Shown: one piece after another, positions 21,785 through 30,314 of the stretch | How the letters are laid out: each line of letters opens with the position of its first letter | Numbering within the stretch: position 1 is the first letter of the stretch | Origin: Christensenella sp. UBA3792 | GTDB taxonomy: Bacteria > Bacillota > Clostridia > Christensenellales > CAG-138 | Assembly (NCBI GenBank): GCA_002369195.1 | Contig: DFEW01000012.1 | Location: 1 to 46,174 of the forward strand | Direction of reading: 5' to 3' | Length of the DNA stretch: 46,174 bases | Notes under the pieces: generated by a model | What the model saw: only the letters and a program-made list of their open reading frames with translations | The model's database searches: none | Told to the model about the DNA's origin: nothing | Made by a program: the position numbers and the translations under genes

Positions 21785-23152
21785 TTATTTGGTTTTGGCG
21801 GTTTTCACATTCGACCAGCCGCCGCAGTAGGTCATGCCGTTGAACGCGTGATAGGAGCGAACGCGCACATAATAGGTCGTTTTGGCTTTGAGCCCCTTCA
21901 CCGTCGTCTGCGCGGTCTTGAGATCGGCGATCTTCACGGTCTTGACGTTCTTGGTAAAGCCGGAATCGGTTGCGATCTGTACCTCGTAACCGGTGAAGTT
22001 CGCACTTGCGCCCCACTTGACGGTGAGCTGCTTCGAGCCGCCGCTCACGCTGTTGAGCGTTCGCGTGGTGATGCGAACGGTGGTTTTGAGTGGTCCGACC
22101 TGACCGAGGTTGAAGTTCCCCGACGGCTCGTTGACGTTGCCGCCGATCTGTGCGCCCGTGACCGGATCGGTGCGCCGCGCAAAGTATGCCTTGACGCCGT
22201 ACTGGTAGCGCGTGCCTGCATAGACCTTATGAGAGGCGTCGGCGCCGTCGAGGTAGGTCGTATCGGTCGTATTGTTCCATCGCGCGAAGGTCGTCCAGCC
22301 GTTTGTGGTGCTGCTCCACGCTCTGCGATAGATCACGTAGCCCGCCGCGCCAGCAACCGGCGACCAGCTGACCCTGATGCCCTCGGCGGTGTTTTCGACC
22401 GTCGTGGAGGTCGTCGCGGGCAGGTAGATCTTGAACATGCCGCGCAGGGTGCCGGTATAGCCGTTTTGCATCGTGACCTCGACGTAGCCGGTGCCGGGCT
22501 GCGTATTTTCGAAATACCGGAAGGTGTAGTCCGCTTGATCGAGCGCGATGCCCTGCGCGTCCCTGACCGTGAACCGCGGCGTCTTTGCCGTACCGGTATA
22601 GAGCACGTACGGCGTTGTGCCGTTGAAGCTTACGTCGTTTTCGTTCCATGCGAGGGTCAGTTCGCCTTCGCGCAGGCAGTTGACCGTAACGCGTTCCGGA
22701 ATGTTCGCGTCCTTTGCGATCCCGTTCCACTGCGCGCGCGTGCCGTCAAATTCAATCGTCGTCAGCGACCCGCATCCGTCGAACGCATTGACGCCGATGC
22801 GCGTCACGCCGTTCGGGATCGCGACCGTGCGAAGGTTCGAAATGCCCGCAAAGGCATAGTCGCCGACGGTCGTGAGCCGGTCGGGCAAGGCGAGCGCGTC
22901 GATCACGCCGATCAAATCGCGCCAGGGCGCAGGCGACGACGCGGTATAGTTGTACATCGCGCCTTTGCCGAACACGACAAGCCGGTGCGCGGGCGGCTGT
23001 TCCGCCGTGACCTCATATTCCCATTGCAGAAAATCGCCGCACGGATCGTTGCCGCCGATCTCCGGAAGTTCGATGTCGTCGTCCGCAAACGCGACCGGCA
23101 GCATCAGCAGGACCAGCAGCAGCGCAAGCGCCGCCGAAGCGAGTCGTTTCAT
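21785..23152 (-). CDS. Secreted protein with LRR-type and fibronectin III-like domains
   Basis: The protein has 455 residues. A signal peptide (MKRLASAALALLLVLLMLPVAFA) is probably cut after residue 23. Residues of about 85-150 hold a BspA-type leucine-rich unit (DRLTTVGDYAFAGISNLRTVAIP, NAFDGCGSLTTIEF, read in parts). Two FnIII-like domains follow at about 248-335 and 360-452; the second ends TYYVRVRSYHAFNGMTYCGGWSNVKTAKT, a common Clostridial C-terminal domain. No membrane anchor or sortase motif is seen, so it may be released or held by the wall. BspA-type repeats often mediate adhesion; a role is not shown. It is a single-gene unit. Confidence 0.85.
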   Translation of the reverse strand: MKRLASAALALLLVLLMLPVAFADDDIELPEIGGNDPCGDFLQWEYEVTAEQPPAHRLVVFGKGAMYNYTASSPAPWRDLIGVIDALALPDRLTTVGDYAFAGISNLRTVAIPNGVTRIGVNAFDGCGSLTTIEFDGTRAQWNGIAKDANIPERVTVNCLREGELTLAWNENDVSFNGTTPYVLYTGTAKTPRFTVRDAQGIALDQADYTFRYFENTQPGTGYVEVTMQNGYTGTLRGMFKIYLPATTSTTVENTAEGIRVSWSPVAGAAGYVIYRRAWSSTTNGWTTFARWNNTTDTTYLDGADASHKVYAGTRYQYGVKAYFARRTDPVTGAQIGGNVNEPSGNFNLGQVGPLKTTVRITTRTLNSVSGGSKQLTVKWGASANFTGYEVQIATDSGFTKNVKTVKIADLKTAQTTVKGLKAKTTYYVRVRSYHAFNGMTYCGGWSNVKTAKTK

Positions 23153-23209
23153 ACAGGTTCTCCTTTATCGATCTGCGGTCAGTATATCACAACCGCACTT
23201 CCAGCGCAA

Positions 23210-23240
23210 TAAAAAAACAGGAAACGCCTGCGCGTTTCCC
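23210..23240 (-). terminator. Terminator of the HU gene
   Basis: Minus strand: GGGAAACGC-GCAG-GCGTTTCC followed by TG and seven T residues. Confidence 0.9.
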
Positions 23241-23261
23241 GTCTGTATCAAAAGCGGATGC

Positions 23262-23534
23262 TCAGTTGAGCGCCTCTTTGAGCGCCTTGCCGGCCTTGAA
23301 GGAAGCCGCCTTGGACGCTTCGATCTCGATCTCCTTGCCGGTCAGCGGGTTGTGGCCCTTGCGTGCCGGACGGGTCTTTGCTTCAAAGGAACCGAAGCCG
23401 ACCAGGGAAACCTTCTCGTCTGCCTTCAGAGCTTCAACGATGCTGTCGAAAACCGCGGTAACGGCCTTTTCTGCGTCCTTCTTGGACAGCTCGGTCTTTG
23501 CGGCAACTTCCGCGATGAGTTCAGTCTTATTCAT
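23262..23534 (-). CDS. hup: DNA-binding protein HU
   Basis: HU is a small basic dimer that bends and compacts DNA and helps replication, repair and recombination. The 90-residue protein has the full family pattern: [11 protein letters not shown], the [23 protein letters not shown] arm region (read in parts, about 46-69) and the C-terminal helix [16 protein letters not shown] chose the ATG at 23534, which follows GGAGGAATAATC; the longer frame to 23630 runs into the promoter. It has its own promoter and terminator, although it lies directly after mazG. Confidence 0.97.
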   Translation of the reverse strand: MNKTELIAEVAAKTELSKKDAEKAVTAVFDSIVEALKADEKVSLVGFGSFEAKTRPARKGHNPLTGKEIEIEASKAASFKAGKALKEALN

Positions 23535-23601
23535 GATTATTCCTCCATAAATGTATTTATTTCTATCATTCTTTGTTTCTCTCTCAAAAGAGACCTTGCC
23601 T

Positions 23602-23630
23602 ATTTTACCAATCAAACCCGCGTTCGTCAA
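23602..23630 (-). promoter_or_regulatory. Promoter of the HU gene
   Basis: Minus strand: -35 TTGACG (23630-23625), a 17-base spacer and -10 TAAAAT (23607-23602). The leader is about 60 bases and has an AGGTCTCTTTTGAGAG hairpin-prone run. Confidence 0.8.
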
Positions 23631-23647
23631 GCCCTAAATTGCCTTTT

Positions 23648-25069
23648 TTATCGGAAATCGGGGTCTTTTTTCGCCTGTTCCCAGTAACGGTCCTGTTCCT
23701 TTAAGGTTAGTTTATTCAATGCGAATCCGTCCGCGTTCGCAAGTTGTTCCATGCGCGAAAAGCGCCGGATGAACTTGTCCGCGGCGTCGTGCAGCATCTG
23801 TTCGCTGTCGAGCCCCAGCAGCCGGATCACGTTGACGGCGGCAAACAGCAGGTCGCCCGCCTCCTCGCCGACGCTGCCGTTCCCGTCGATCGCGCGGCGC
23901 AGTTCGCCAAGCTCCTCCTCCACTTTGGGCAGTGCTTCGGACGCGTCGTTCCAGTCGAACCCGACCTTGCGCGCCTTGCGCTGGATCTTCTCCGCCCGCA
24001 TCAGCGCCGGAAAGCCCTTCGGTACGGCGCAGAGCGTGTCCGTCGCGCTGTTCTGATGCTTTTCTTTGCGCTTGAGTTCATCCCATTTGCGCAGCACGTC
24101 CGCGGCGCTTGCCGCCTTGTCCTCGCCGAATACGTGCGGGTGGCGGTAGATCATCTTTTTGACGATGCCGTCCGCGACGTCGCCCTCGTTGAAGCGTCCC
24201 TGCTCGTCGCCGATCGTCGCATGGAAGACCACGAGCATGAGCACGTCGCCGAGCTCCTCGATGATGTGCGCGTCGTCCTCCTCGTCGATCGCGTCGTTCA
24301 GTTCGTAGCACTCCTCGATGAGGTCGCGCTTGATGCTCTTGTGCGTCTGTTCGCGATCCCACGGGCAGCCGTCCGGCGCGCGCAGGCGCTTCATGATCTC
24401 CACAAGGTCGTAATAGTCGTACCGCGTCAGCGCTTCGAACGACACGGGCGGCACGAACAGCACAGAGCCGGCGAACAGCTTTCTCACCCGGTCGAGCTCG
24501 CACAGCGCAAGCGTGCGCTTATGATAGCTTCCGTCCTCCTGCATCGTGGCGAGCGTGACCGGATGCGCGTCCGGATAGATCTCGGTCAGCCGCAGCTTGA
24601 CCTCTCCCGCGATGATCGGGCTGTCGAGCTCCTGAATGTACAGCGGCGCGGTGCGGCAGATGCGCTCCGGCAGCGTGCGCGCGGTGCAGATGCAGGCGTC
24701 CTGCAGATCGGGAAACGCCGCCTTCGCATAGGAAATGCCCGGCAGCGTCTCGACGCGAAAGCCGCGCTTTTTCGCCGCCTTTGCGATCGCGTCCGCCTGT
24801 GCAAAGCAGCCGTCGCCCATGACGGCGTACACGCAGTCCTCGCCCGCGGTGAGCCGGTCGGCGATCGCCGCGTTCAGCGCTTCGAAGTCCTCCGCGCTCT
24901 CATAAAGATCGTCCATCGAAACGAACGGCAGCCCCGCCTCCAGCACGGGACGCGCGCCGGGATGTTCGCGCGTTTGCAGATACAGGACGGATGCGTTTTG
25001 AATCGCATCCCAGGCAGCTTTCGTCAGCGTTTGCGGCGTAGACAGCGGCGCAACGGTAATGGTTTTCAT
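23648..25069 (-). CDS. mazG: MazG-family pyrophosphohydrolase with N-terminal tetrapyrrole-methylase domain
   Basis: The protein has 473 residues. Residues of about 1-215 form a tetrapyrrole (corrin/porphyrin) methylase-like domain (MGDGCFAQADAIAKAA, LPGISYAKAAFP). The MazG part has GCPWDREQTHKSIKRDLIEECYEL and EELGDVLMLVVFHA (read in parts) with the metal-binding Glu and Asp residues, then a second MazG-like block (EEAGDLLFAAVNVIRLLG). This layout is that of B. subtilis YabN. The MazG part hydrolyses nucleoside triphosphates to monophosphates and pyrophosphate and is thought to clean the pool; the methylase domain's substrate is unknown. The ATG at 25069 follows AAGGAGATAAC, one base after the flippase stop. 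Confidence 0.92.
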   Translation of the reverse strand: MKTITVAPLSTPQTLTKAAWDAIQNASVLYLQTREHPGARPVLEAGLPFVSMDDLYESAEDFEALNAAIADRLTAGEDCVYAVMGDGCFAQADAIAKAAKKRGFRVETLPGISYAKAAFPDLQDACICTARTLPERICRTAPLYIQELDSPIIAGEVKLRLTEIYPDAHPVTLATMQEDGSYHKRTLALCELDRVRKLFAGSVLFVPPVSFEALTRYDYYDLVEIMKRLRAPDGCPWDREQTHKSIKRDLIEECYELNDAIDEEDDAHIIEELGDVLMLVVFHATIGDEQGRFNEGDVADGIVKKMIYRHPHVFGEDKAASAADVLRKWDELKRKEKHQNSATDTLCAVPKGFPALMRAEKIQRKARKVGFDWNDASEALPKVEEELGELRRAIDGNGSVGEEAGDLLFAAVNVIRLLGLDSEQMLHDAADKFIRRFSRMEQLANADGFALNKLTLKEQDRYWEQAKKDPDFR

Positions 25070-25070
25070 G

Positions 25071-26723
25071 TTATCTCCTTGCAAAGCGGGCAAGCTTTCT
25101 GCCGCCCGGAATATAGGTCAGCTCCTCGCGCGTGAACATGCCGAGCGCAAGCGTCATCGCGCCGTAAATCAGCACGGCAAGCACGATCGCGAGCACGGTC
25201 GCGATCGCCGCCATACGCCCGCCGCCGAACAGCGGAATGCGCGACAGCAGCCGCTGCGCGCCCCATGCCCCCGCGCCCATGACCGCGGACGCGAACGCGG
25301 GCTTTACGAACGTATCGAGCGCGTTGAGCCGCGCGCCGGTGATCTTCAGCAGCGCAACCGTATCGAGGATGCCCGCGATGCCGAAGCAGGCGAGATTCGA
25401 GAACACCGCGCCGAGGATGTTGATCTTCGGCATCGGAATGAAGATGATGTTGACGAGCACCTTGGTGACGCCGCCGATCAGCAGGAACCAGACCGGCAGA
25501 CGGTGCTTGCCCGCGCCCTGCAGCGCGCCGGTGGCGGTCTGCACGAGCGAGATAAAGATGACGGTGAACGGCGCGACGTGCATCAGCGGCACGGCGATCG
25601 CGTACGCTTCGGGCGTCACGCGCGAATACAGCAGCCGAATGATCGGTCCCGCGAGCACGGACAGACCGACCGCGCACGGCAGACCGATCGCCATCGCGAT
25701 CTTCAAGCTCAGCAGGGAAAGCAGCTGCATGCCCTTTGCATCCTTCTGCACGCGCGCCGCTGAGATCGCCGGAACGATCGACATGGAGATGCCGACCGTC
25801 AGCGTTGCGGGCAGGTTGATGATGGAGCGCACATAGGTGCAGAGCGCCTGATAGTTCAGGTCCGCGAACGTGAAGTCCCGCGCAAGGAACGTCGTAAACG
25901 GCGCGCCGATCCGCTGCAGCAGGCGCGTGATCATAACGGAGTCGAGGAAGTTTGCAATCGGCAGGATGGATGCGCCGAGCGTAATCGGCACCGCGATCAT
26001 GAGCATCGGTCCGATCACGCGCTCATGCGGGTTCGGATCCGCGATCAGCGCCGGATACTGTCCTTTTGTGCGCGCATAGAAGAGCATCATCACAACGAGC
26101 GCGAGAATCTCGGAGATCGTCACGCCCAGCAGCAGTCCCGCTGCGCCCGCGGCGTTGGCAAAGCCGGTGCCTTCGTAGCGCTTGAACAGATAGCCCGCGA
26201 GCAGCAGACCGAAGATGAATTTGAATACCTGTTCGGCAAACTGCGAAATGCTCGTGCCGGTCATGCGCTGCAGCCCCTGCAGGTACCCGCGGTACGCGCA
26301 GATCAGCGACACGAACAGCAGCGCCGGCGCGAGCGCCATCATTGAGTACTTCGCGCCTTCCCCGCCGTTCAGCACCGTTTCGCCGAGCCATCCCGCGCCG
26401 AAGAACATCAGCGCGGACGTGACGGTGCCGATCAGAAAGAGCAGCAAAAGCGAGCGCCGGAACACGCGCCGCGCACCGTCGTGGTTGCCGACCGCCGCGC
26501 GCTCCGCGACGAGACGCGAGATTGCCGTCGGGATGCCGGAGCTTGAGATGATCAGCAGCCATGAGTACGTGGGATAGACGAGCTCATAGTATTTCATGCC
26601 GGGCTCGCCGACGATGCGCACCGCGAAGATGCGGAAGAGCACGCCGATGAGCTTGCAAACAAGACCCGCCGCGGCAAGGATTGCGGCGCCCTTGACAAAT
26701 GTGGTTTTTTTCGTGGTTTCCAT
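25071..26723 (-). CDS. SpoVB/MurJ-type polysaccharide or lipid flippase
   Basis: This 550-residue membrane protein of the MOP superfamily starts METTKKTTFVKGAAILAAAGLVCK, the usual start of SpoVB-like proteins (KGAAILAAAGL). About 14 hydrophobic segments are visible; conserved pieces include SSGIPTAISRLVAE and the second-half PATLTVGISMSIVPAISAA. The family moves lipid-linked sugar precursors across the membrane, as in peptidoglycan (MurJ) or spore cortex (SpoVB). It matches B. subtilis YabM by position next to a YabN-like MazG. The promoter places the transcript start at the ATG, with no ribosome site. Confidence 0.9.
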   Translation of the reverse strand: METTKKTTFVKGAAILAAAGLVCKLIGVLFRIFAVRIVGEPGMKYYELVYPTYSWLLIISSSGIPTAISRLVAERAAVGNHDGARRVFRRSLLLLFLIGTVTSALMFFGAGWLGETVLNGGEGAKYSMMALAPALLFVSLICAYRGYLQGLQRMTGTSISQFAEQVFKFIFGLLLAGYLFKRYEGTGFANAAGAAGLLLGVTISEILALVVMMLFYARTKGQYPALIADPNPHERVIGPMLMIAVPITLGASILPIANFLDSVMITRLLQRIGAPFTTFLARDFTFADLNYQALCTYVRSIINLPATLTVGISMSIVPAISAARVQKDAKGMQLLSLLSLKIAMAIGLPCAVGLSVLAGPIIRLLYSRVTPEAYAIAVPLMHVAPFTVIFISLVQTATGALQGAGKHRLPVWFLLIGGVTKVLVNIIFIPMPKINILGAVFSNLACFGIAGILDTVALLKITGARLNALDTFVKPAFASAVMGAGAWGAQRLLSRIPLFGGGRMAAIATVLAIVLAVLIYGAMTLALGMFTREELTYIPGGRKLARFARR

Positions 26724-26730
26724 GCAAAAG

Positions 26731-26759
26731 AGTATAGCAGATTCCCCTTGATATTTCAA
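26731..26759 (-). promoter_or_regulatory. Promoter of the flippase-mazG unit
   Basis: Minus strand: -35 TTGAAA (26759-26754), a 17-base spacer ending in TGC, and -10 TATACT (26736-26731). The -10 ends seven bases before the ATG, so the mRNA is predicted to be leaderless. Confidence 0.75.
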
Positions 26760-26766
26760 GAGCGCG

Positions 26767-28035
26767 CTACGGTGCGAGCGCGCCCATAAGAATACCCTCG
26801 TTCTGCCGATACAGTTCGGGAAGATCGGACAGCGGAAGCGGGTTCTCGCCCTTTCCCGCCTCGATCGTAAAACCGCTTTTTGCGAACGCATCGATGAACC
26901 AGTCCTTATAGCCGGCAAAGCCGCTCTCATATGGCGCGTCGGCAACCGCATAACCGGACGCTTCGGAAAAGCGCTCGGCAAGCGCGCGCGAACCGAGCGG
27001 TGCGCGATCGCGGTACCGCCAGTAGATTTCGCCGCCCTGCGTATGGTACGCGATCACGAGATCGTACCCGTCCGCGCGCGTCAGCTCCGCCATCGCGCGG
27101 TTTTCCGGCGCTTCCAGAGGACGCGTGCCGACCCAGTCGCGTGGTCCGGGGCGCGTATACCCCTGCCGGTACTTGATCGCCCGCGCACTCTCCCACCCCG
27201 CCGGATAGCCGAGGTTGAGATCGACGCCGAACAGGTTCGCCTTCCAGCCGGACGGGAACGGGATGAAAGGATAAAACGACGCGAGCGCTTTTGCGCTTTC
27301 GTAATAGCTGTCGCCCGGCTCGATCGCGCCGGTCACGAGGTCCGCGCCATCCGGGTTCACCAGCGGCACGAGCGTCAGCGTCGATGTTTCGTACAGCGTC
27401 CTTGCGCGAACGCCGCCGACCGTGCCGTCCTTGGCGATCGCCTTTGCGTATTGCTCTATGAAAAGCAGCGTCAGCGGCGTTGTGATCCACTCGTTCGCGT
27501 GATGCGCCGCGTTGACGCCGACCCGCCGCGCGCCCGCGCCGATGCGCAGCGCGTCGATCGGTCTGCCCGTTCCGCTTGCGCCGATCGGGAACCGCGCCAA
27601 AAACGGATAGCGCAGCAGCAGTCCTTCCGTGACGCACGCGGTCAGAAACGAGCCGTACGGCACGTTCGTAAAGACGGCGTCGAACGGAAGCGGCACGGTC
27701 ACCGTCTCACCCGCCGTCCACGCGATGCCGGGGTTCGCCGTGCGCACCGCGTCCGCATCGGTCGAAAAGCGCTCCGCCACGGACTGTGCGTCGTCGCCCT
27801 CGCGCAAAACGGTGAACGTCGATCCGGTCAGGTACGGATAGAGCGCCGCCCGCGTCAGCCGTCCCGCCACGCCGTCCGCATCGAGGTGCGCCGCGCTTTG
27901 AAACGCCCGCAGCGCGCGCGCCGTGCGGTTGCCGAAATATCCGTCGATCTCCCCGGCGTCTGCTCCCGCGCGGTGCAGCGCCGCCTGCAGGTATTTGACG
28001 CACAGGCCGCTGTCCTTCAATCGCAATGTGCGCAT
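26767..28035 (-). CDS. M14 zinc carboxypeptidase with peptidoglycan-binding and LysM-like domains
   Basis: The protein has 422 residues. Residues of about 7-68 are a PG-binding type 1 domain (LQAALHRAG, IDGYFGNRTARALRAFQ). About 72-116 is LysM-like (TVLREGDDAQSVAERF, NPGI). The rest is an M14 peptidase: zinc ligands His179 and Glu182 (HHANEW) and His331 (AYHTQGGE), and catalytic Glu392 (TIEAGKGENP). This is the layout of gamma-D-glutamyl-diaminopimelate endopeptidases of Bacillota, which trim wall peptides. No signal peptide is seen. It may act inside the cell, in the spore, or leave by another route. The start has AGGAGGG. Confidence 0.92.
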   Translation of the reverse strand: MRTLRLKDSGLCVKYLQAALHRAGADAGEIDGYFGNRTARALRAFQSAAHLDADGVAGRLTRAALYPYLTGSTFTVLREGDDAQSVAERFSTDADAVRTANPGIAWTAGETVTVPLPFDAVFTNVPYGSFLTACVTEGLLLRYPFLARFPIGASGTGRPIDALRIGAGARRVGVNAAHHANEWITTPLTLLFIEQYAKAIAKDGTVGGVRARTLYETSTLTLVPLVNPDGADLVTGAIEPGDSYYESAKALASFYPFIPFPSGWKANLFGVDLNLGYPAGWESARAIKYRQGYTRPGPRDWVGTRPLEAPENRAMAELTRADGYDLVIAYHTQGGEIYWRYRDRAPLGSRALAERFSEASGYAVADAPYESGFAGYKDWFIDAFAKSGFTIEAGKGENPLPLSDLPELYRQNEGILMGALAP

Positions 28036-28077
28036 ACGTTTCCCTCCTTTGTCGGTTCAGCATATGCGATCGCGCAC

Positions 28078-28108
28078 GAAAAAAGCCCGCTCTTTCGAAC
28101 GGGCTTTG
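28078..28108 (-). terminator. Terminator of the pyrR-uraA unit
   Basis: Minus strand: AAAGCCCG-TTCGAAAGAG-CGGGCTTT followed by TTT. The hairpin lies shortly after the permease stop. Confidence 0.88.
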
Positions 28109-28122
28109 TTCATGCTTTCGGA

Positions 28123-29478
28123 TTATTCCGCTTTTTCGTTCTTATCTTCCGGCTGTTTCTTCATGCCGCCGAGCACGATGTTTGCGAGGATGCCGAGGAT
28201 CAGCGCGCAGGCAACGGTGGTGAGAGAAACCTTGCCGAAGCTGACCGTCAGTCCGCCGACGCCCGCGACAAGGATCATCGAAACGACGAACAGGTTGCGG
28301 TTGTTGTTGAGATCGACCTTCTGGATCATCTTCAGACCGGAGACCGCGATGAAGCCGTAGAGCGCGAAGCAGACGCCGCCCATGACGCAGCCGGGGATCG
28401 TCGCGAGGAACGTTGCGAACGGTCCGACGAAGCTGACGACGATCGCAAGGATCGCGGTGTAAAGGATCGTAATGACAGAAGCGTTGCCGGAGATCGCGAC
28501 GCAGGCGATCGACTCGCCGTAGGTCGTGTTGCAGGCGCCGCCGAACAGCGCGCCGGCGAAGGAGCCGATACCGTCGCCGAGCAGCGTGCGGTGGAGACCC
28601 GGATCCTTTGTGAGATCGGTGCCGATGATCGAGGACAGGTTCTTATGGTCGGCAAGATGCTCCGCAAAGACGACGAACGCGACCGGAACGTAGGCAACGG
28701 CGATCGTTGCGACGTAGCCGATGTTGAAGTTCGGATCGGTGAAGCCCTTGAACGCGGTCAGGAACGTGAAGTCCGGCACCCATGCGATGGACTTGAACAG
28801 CGAGAAATTGATGACGATGAGGTTCGGGTTCTGCGTCGCGTTGCCGATGAGCGTGAAGATCATGGAAACGATATAGCCGGCAATGATGCCGATGACAAAC
28901 GGGATCATCTTCATCATCTTCTTGCCGTAGACCGAGCAGATGATCGTGACGAACAGCGTGACGAGACCGCAGATGATGCAGACGTACGGGGAAGCGGAAA
29001 CAGCGCCGGTGGTCAGATCGCCGACCGCGTTGCTTGCGAGCGACAGACCGATGATCGCGACGGTCGGCCCGATGATGATGGCGGGCATCAGCTTATTGAT
29101 CCAGTTGACGCCGACCGCTTTGACGACGAGTGCGATGATGACATAGACGAGACCCGCGAAGCATGCGCCGAGGATCAGACCGAGATAACCGAGCTGCATG
29201 GACACGCCGCCCGCGAATGCCGCGAACATCGAGCCGAGGAAGCCGAACGAGCTGCCGAGGAAGACCGGGCTTCTGAACTTCGTGAAGAGCAGATAGACGA
29301 GCGTGCCGACGCCTGCGCCGAACAGCGCGGCGGTCTGGCTCATCGTTGCGCCGGTTGCGCCGTTGACGACCGACGGAACCGCGATGGTTGCCGCCATGAT
29401 GGCGAGCAGCTGCTGCAATGCAAAGAGCAGCGTCTGACCGAATTTCGGTTTGTCCTTAATGTTGTAGACCAGATTCAT
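28123..29478 (-). CDS. uraA: Uracil permease (NCS2 family)
   Basis: This 451-residue protein of the nucleobase-cation symporter 2 family has about 14 hydrophobic segments. Recognisable blocks are LLAIMAATIAVPSVV near the start, YVPVAFVVFAEHLADHKN near the middle (the acidic residue in this helix is important for transport in relatives), and GGACNTTYGESIACVAISG, the long family signature. Uracil is preferred over xanthine as substrate because the gene lies behind pyrR. A GGGAGG ribosome site precedes the ATG. The spacer to pyrR is 148 bases and contains a half copy of the palindromic repeat. Confidence 0.93.
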   Translation of the reverse strand: MNLVYNIKDKPKFGQTLLFALQQLLAIMAATIAVPSVVNGATGATMSQTAALFGAGVGTLVYLLFTKFRSPVFLGSSFGFLGSMFAAFAGGVSMQLGYLGLILGACFAGLVYVIIALVVKAVGVNWINKLMPAIIIGPTVAIIGLSLASNAVGDLTTGAVSASPYVCIICGLVTLFVTIICSVYGKKMMKMIPFVIGIIAGYIVSMIFTLIGNATQNPNLIVINFSLFKSIAWVPDFTFLTAFKGFTDPNFNIGYVATIAVAYVPVAFVVFAEHLADHKNLSSIIGTDLTKDPGLHRTLLGDGIGSFAGALFGGACNTTYGESIACVAISGNASVITILYTAILAIVVSFVGPFATFLATIPGCVMGGVCFALYGFIAVSGLKMIQKVDLNNNRNLFVVSMILVAGVGGLTVSFGKVSLTTVACALILGILANIVLGGMKKQPEDKNEKAE

Positions 29479-29552
29479 AATGTACCTCCCTGTGTCCTTT
29501 TATTATGTCTGTATCTCAATCCGCATTGCGGTTTGATTCGTGTTCCGTTCCG

Positions 29553-29584
29553 GGATCCTTCGCCGCGGGCGGCTCAAGATGACG
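29553..29584. mobile_element. Half copy of the MITE-like element
   Basis: GGGATCCTTCGCCGCGGGCGGCTCAAGATGACGGAG corresponds, in two parts, to one end of the elements at 8846 and 46026. The other arm is absent, so this is a relic between pyrR and uraA. Confidence 0.5.
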
Positions 29585-29626
29585 GAGAAAAAGCGGTTTC
29601 GTGATCCGATCGATCGGCGGTGCGGC

Positions 29627-30163
29627 TTATTCTTTGCGGTTGACCGCGATCTCGTTGACGCCGTCGGTCTCCTCCATGCGCACCGAGACAAACTCGCTGT
29701 GCGAGGTGGGGATGTTCTTGCCGACGTAGTTTGCGGCGATCGGCAGCTCCCTGTGTCCGCGGTCGACCGCCACGCACAGGCGAATCGCGGCGGGTCTGCC
29801 CCGTTCGATCAGCGCGTCCATCGCGGCGCGCGCCGTCCGGCCGGTATAGATCACGTCGTCCACGAGCACGACGACCTTGCCGTTGACGTCGAACGGAATG
29901 TCCGACCCGTGCACCTGCGGCATCGGGAACAGCTCCTTCAGATCGTCGCGGTACAGCGTGATGTCGAGCGCGCCGAGGTACACGCGGATATCGGAAAAGC
30001 GCTCGATGTTCGCTTTGAGCCGCTTTGCGATCGGCACGCCTCTGCGGCGGATCCCGACCAGATACAGTTCCTGCACGTCCCCGTTGCCCTCGATGATCTC
30101 ATGCGAAAGGCGCATCAGCATGCGATCCATCGTTTGCGCATCGACGAGTTTCCGTTCTTCCAT
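29627..30163 (-). CDS. pyrR: PyrR, uracil-responsive RNA-binding attenuator and phosphoribosyltransferase
   Basis: PyrR binds UMP and the leader mRNA of pyrimidine genes and promotes termination; it also has uracil phosphoribosyltransferase activity. The 178-residue length is normal. The PRPP motif is VVLVDDVIYTGRTARAAMDAL (read in parts, about 98-118), and the family pieces GIRRRGVPIAKRL and DITLYRDD are clear. The ATG at 30163 follows GGAGGG. Its own leader carries a PyrR-type binding hairpin and terminator. It is followed by the uracil permease. Confidence 0.95.
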   Translation of the reverse strand: MEERKLVDAQTMDRMLMRLSHEIIEGNGDVQELYLVGIRRRGVPIAKRLKANIERFSDIRVYLGALDITLYRDDLKELFPMPQVHGSDIPFDVNGKVVVLVDDVIYTGRTARAAMDALIERGRPAAIRLCVAVDRGHRELPIAANYVGKNIPTSHSEFVSVRMEETDGVNEIAVNRKE

Positions 30164-30177
30164 CGCACCCTCCGCAT

Positions 30178-30212
30178 AAAAAAAGTCTTGCCGTATGCAC
30201 AGCAAGACAGAC
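30178..30212 (-). terminator. Attenuator hairpin before pyrR
   Basis: Minus strand: GTCTTGC...GGCAAGAC followed by seven T residues, directly before the pyrR ribosome site. The 5' arm can instead pair with CGGCAAG in the upstream element (plus-strand 30241-30247 with 30200-30206), which gives the antiterminator alternative. Confidence 0.85.
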
Positions 30213-30239
30213 TTCGCTTATAAAAACGCCGTATGTTCG

Positions 30240-30269
30240 CCTTGCCGGCATCCCGTACCGGATTAAAGG
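30240..30269 (-). promoter_or_regulatory. PyrR-binding leader element
   Basis: Minus strand: CCTTTAATCCGG at the 5' side and GCCGGCAAGG at the 3' side form a stem with a purine-rich loop, close to the PyrR anti-antiterminator consensus. When PyrR with UMP holds this stem, the terminator at 30178 can form. Confidence 0.8.
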
Positions 30270-30285
30270 TTTCTTGATCGTTGGT

Positions 30286-30314
30286 ATACTACCACAACAT
30301 TCGGCGCTTGTAAA
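30286..30314 (-). promoter_or_regulatory. Promoter of pyrR-uraA
   Basis: Minus strand: -35 TTTACA (30314-30309), a 17-base spacer and -10 TAGTAT (30291-30286). It gives a leader of about 115 bases that holds the PyrR element and attenuator. Confidence 0.75.

Noticed and set aside
27043..29604. An 853-codon open frame on the plus strand
   Set aside because: It is antisense to the M14 peptidase and uracil permease, is very rich in Arg, Asp and Glu, and has no domain. It is a shadow caused by GC-rich codon use.
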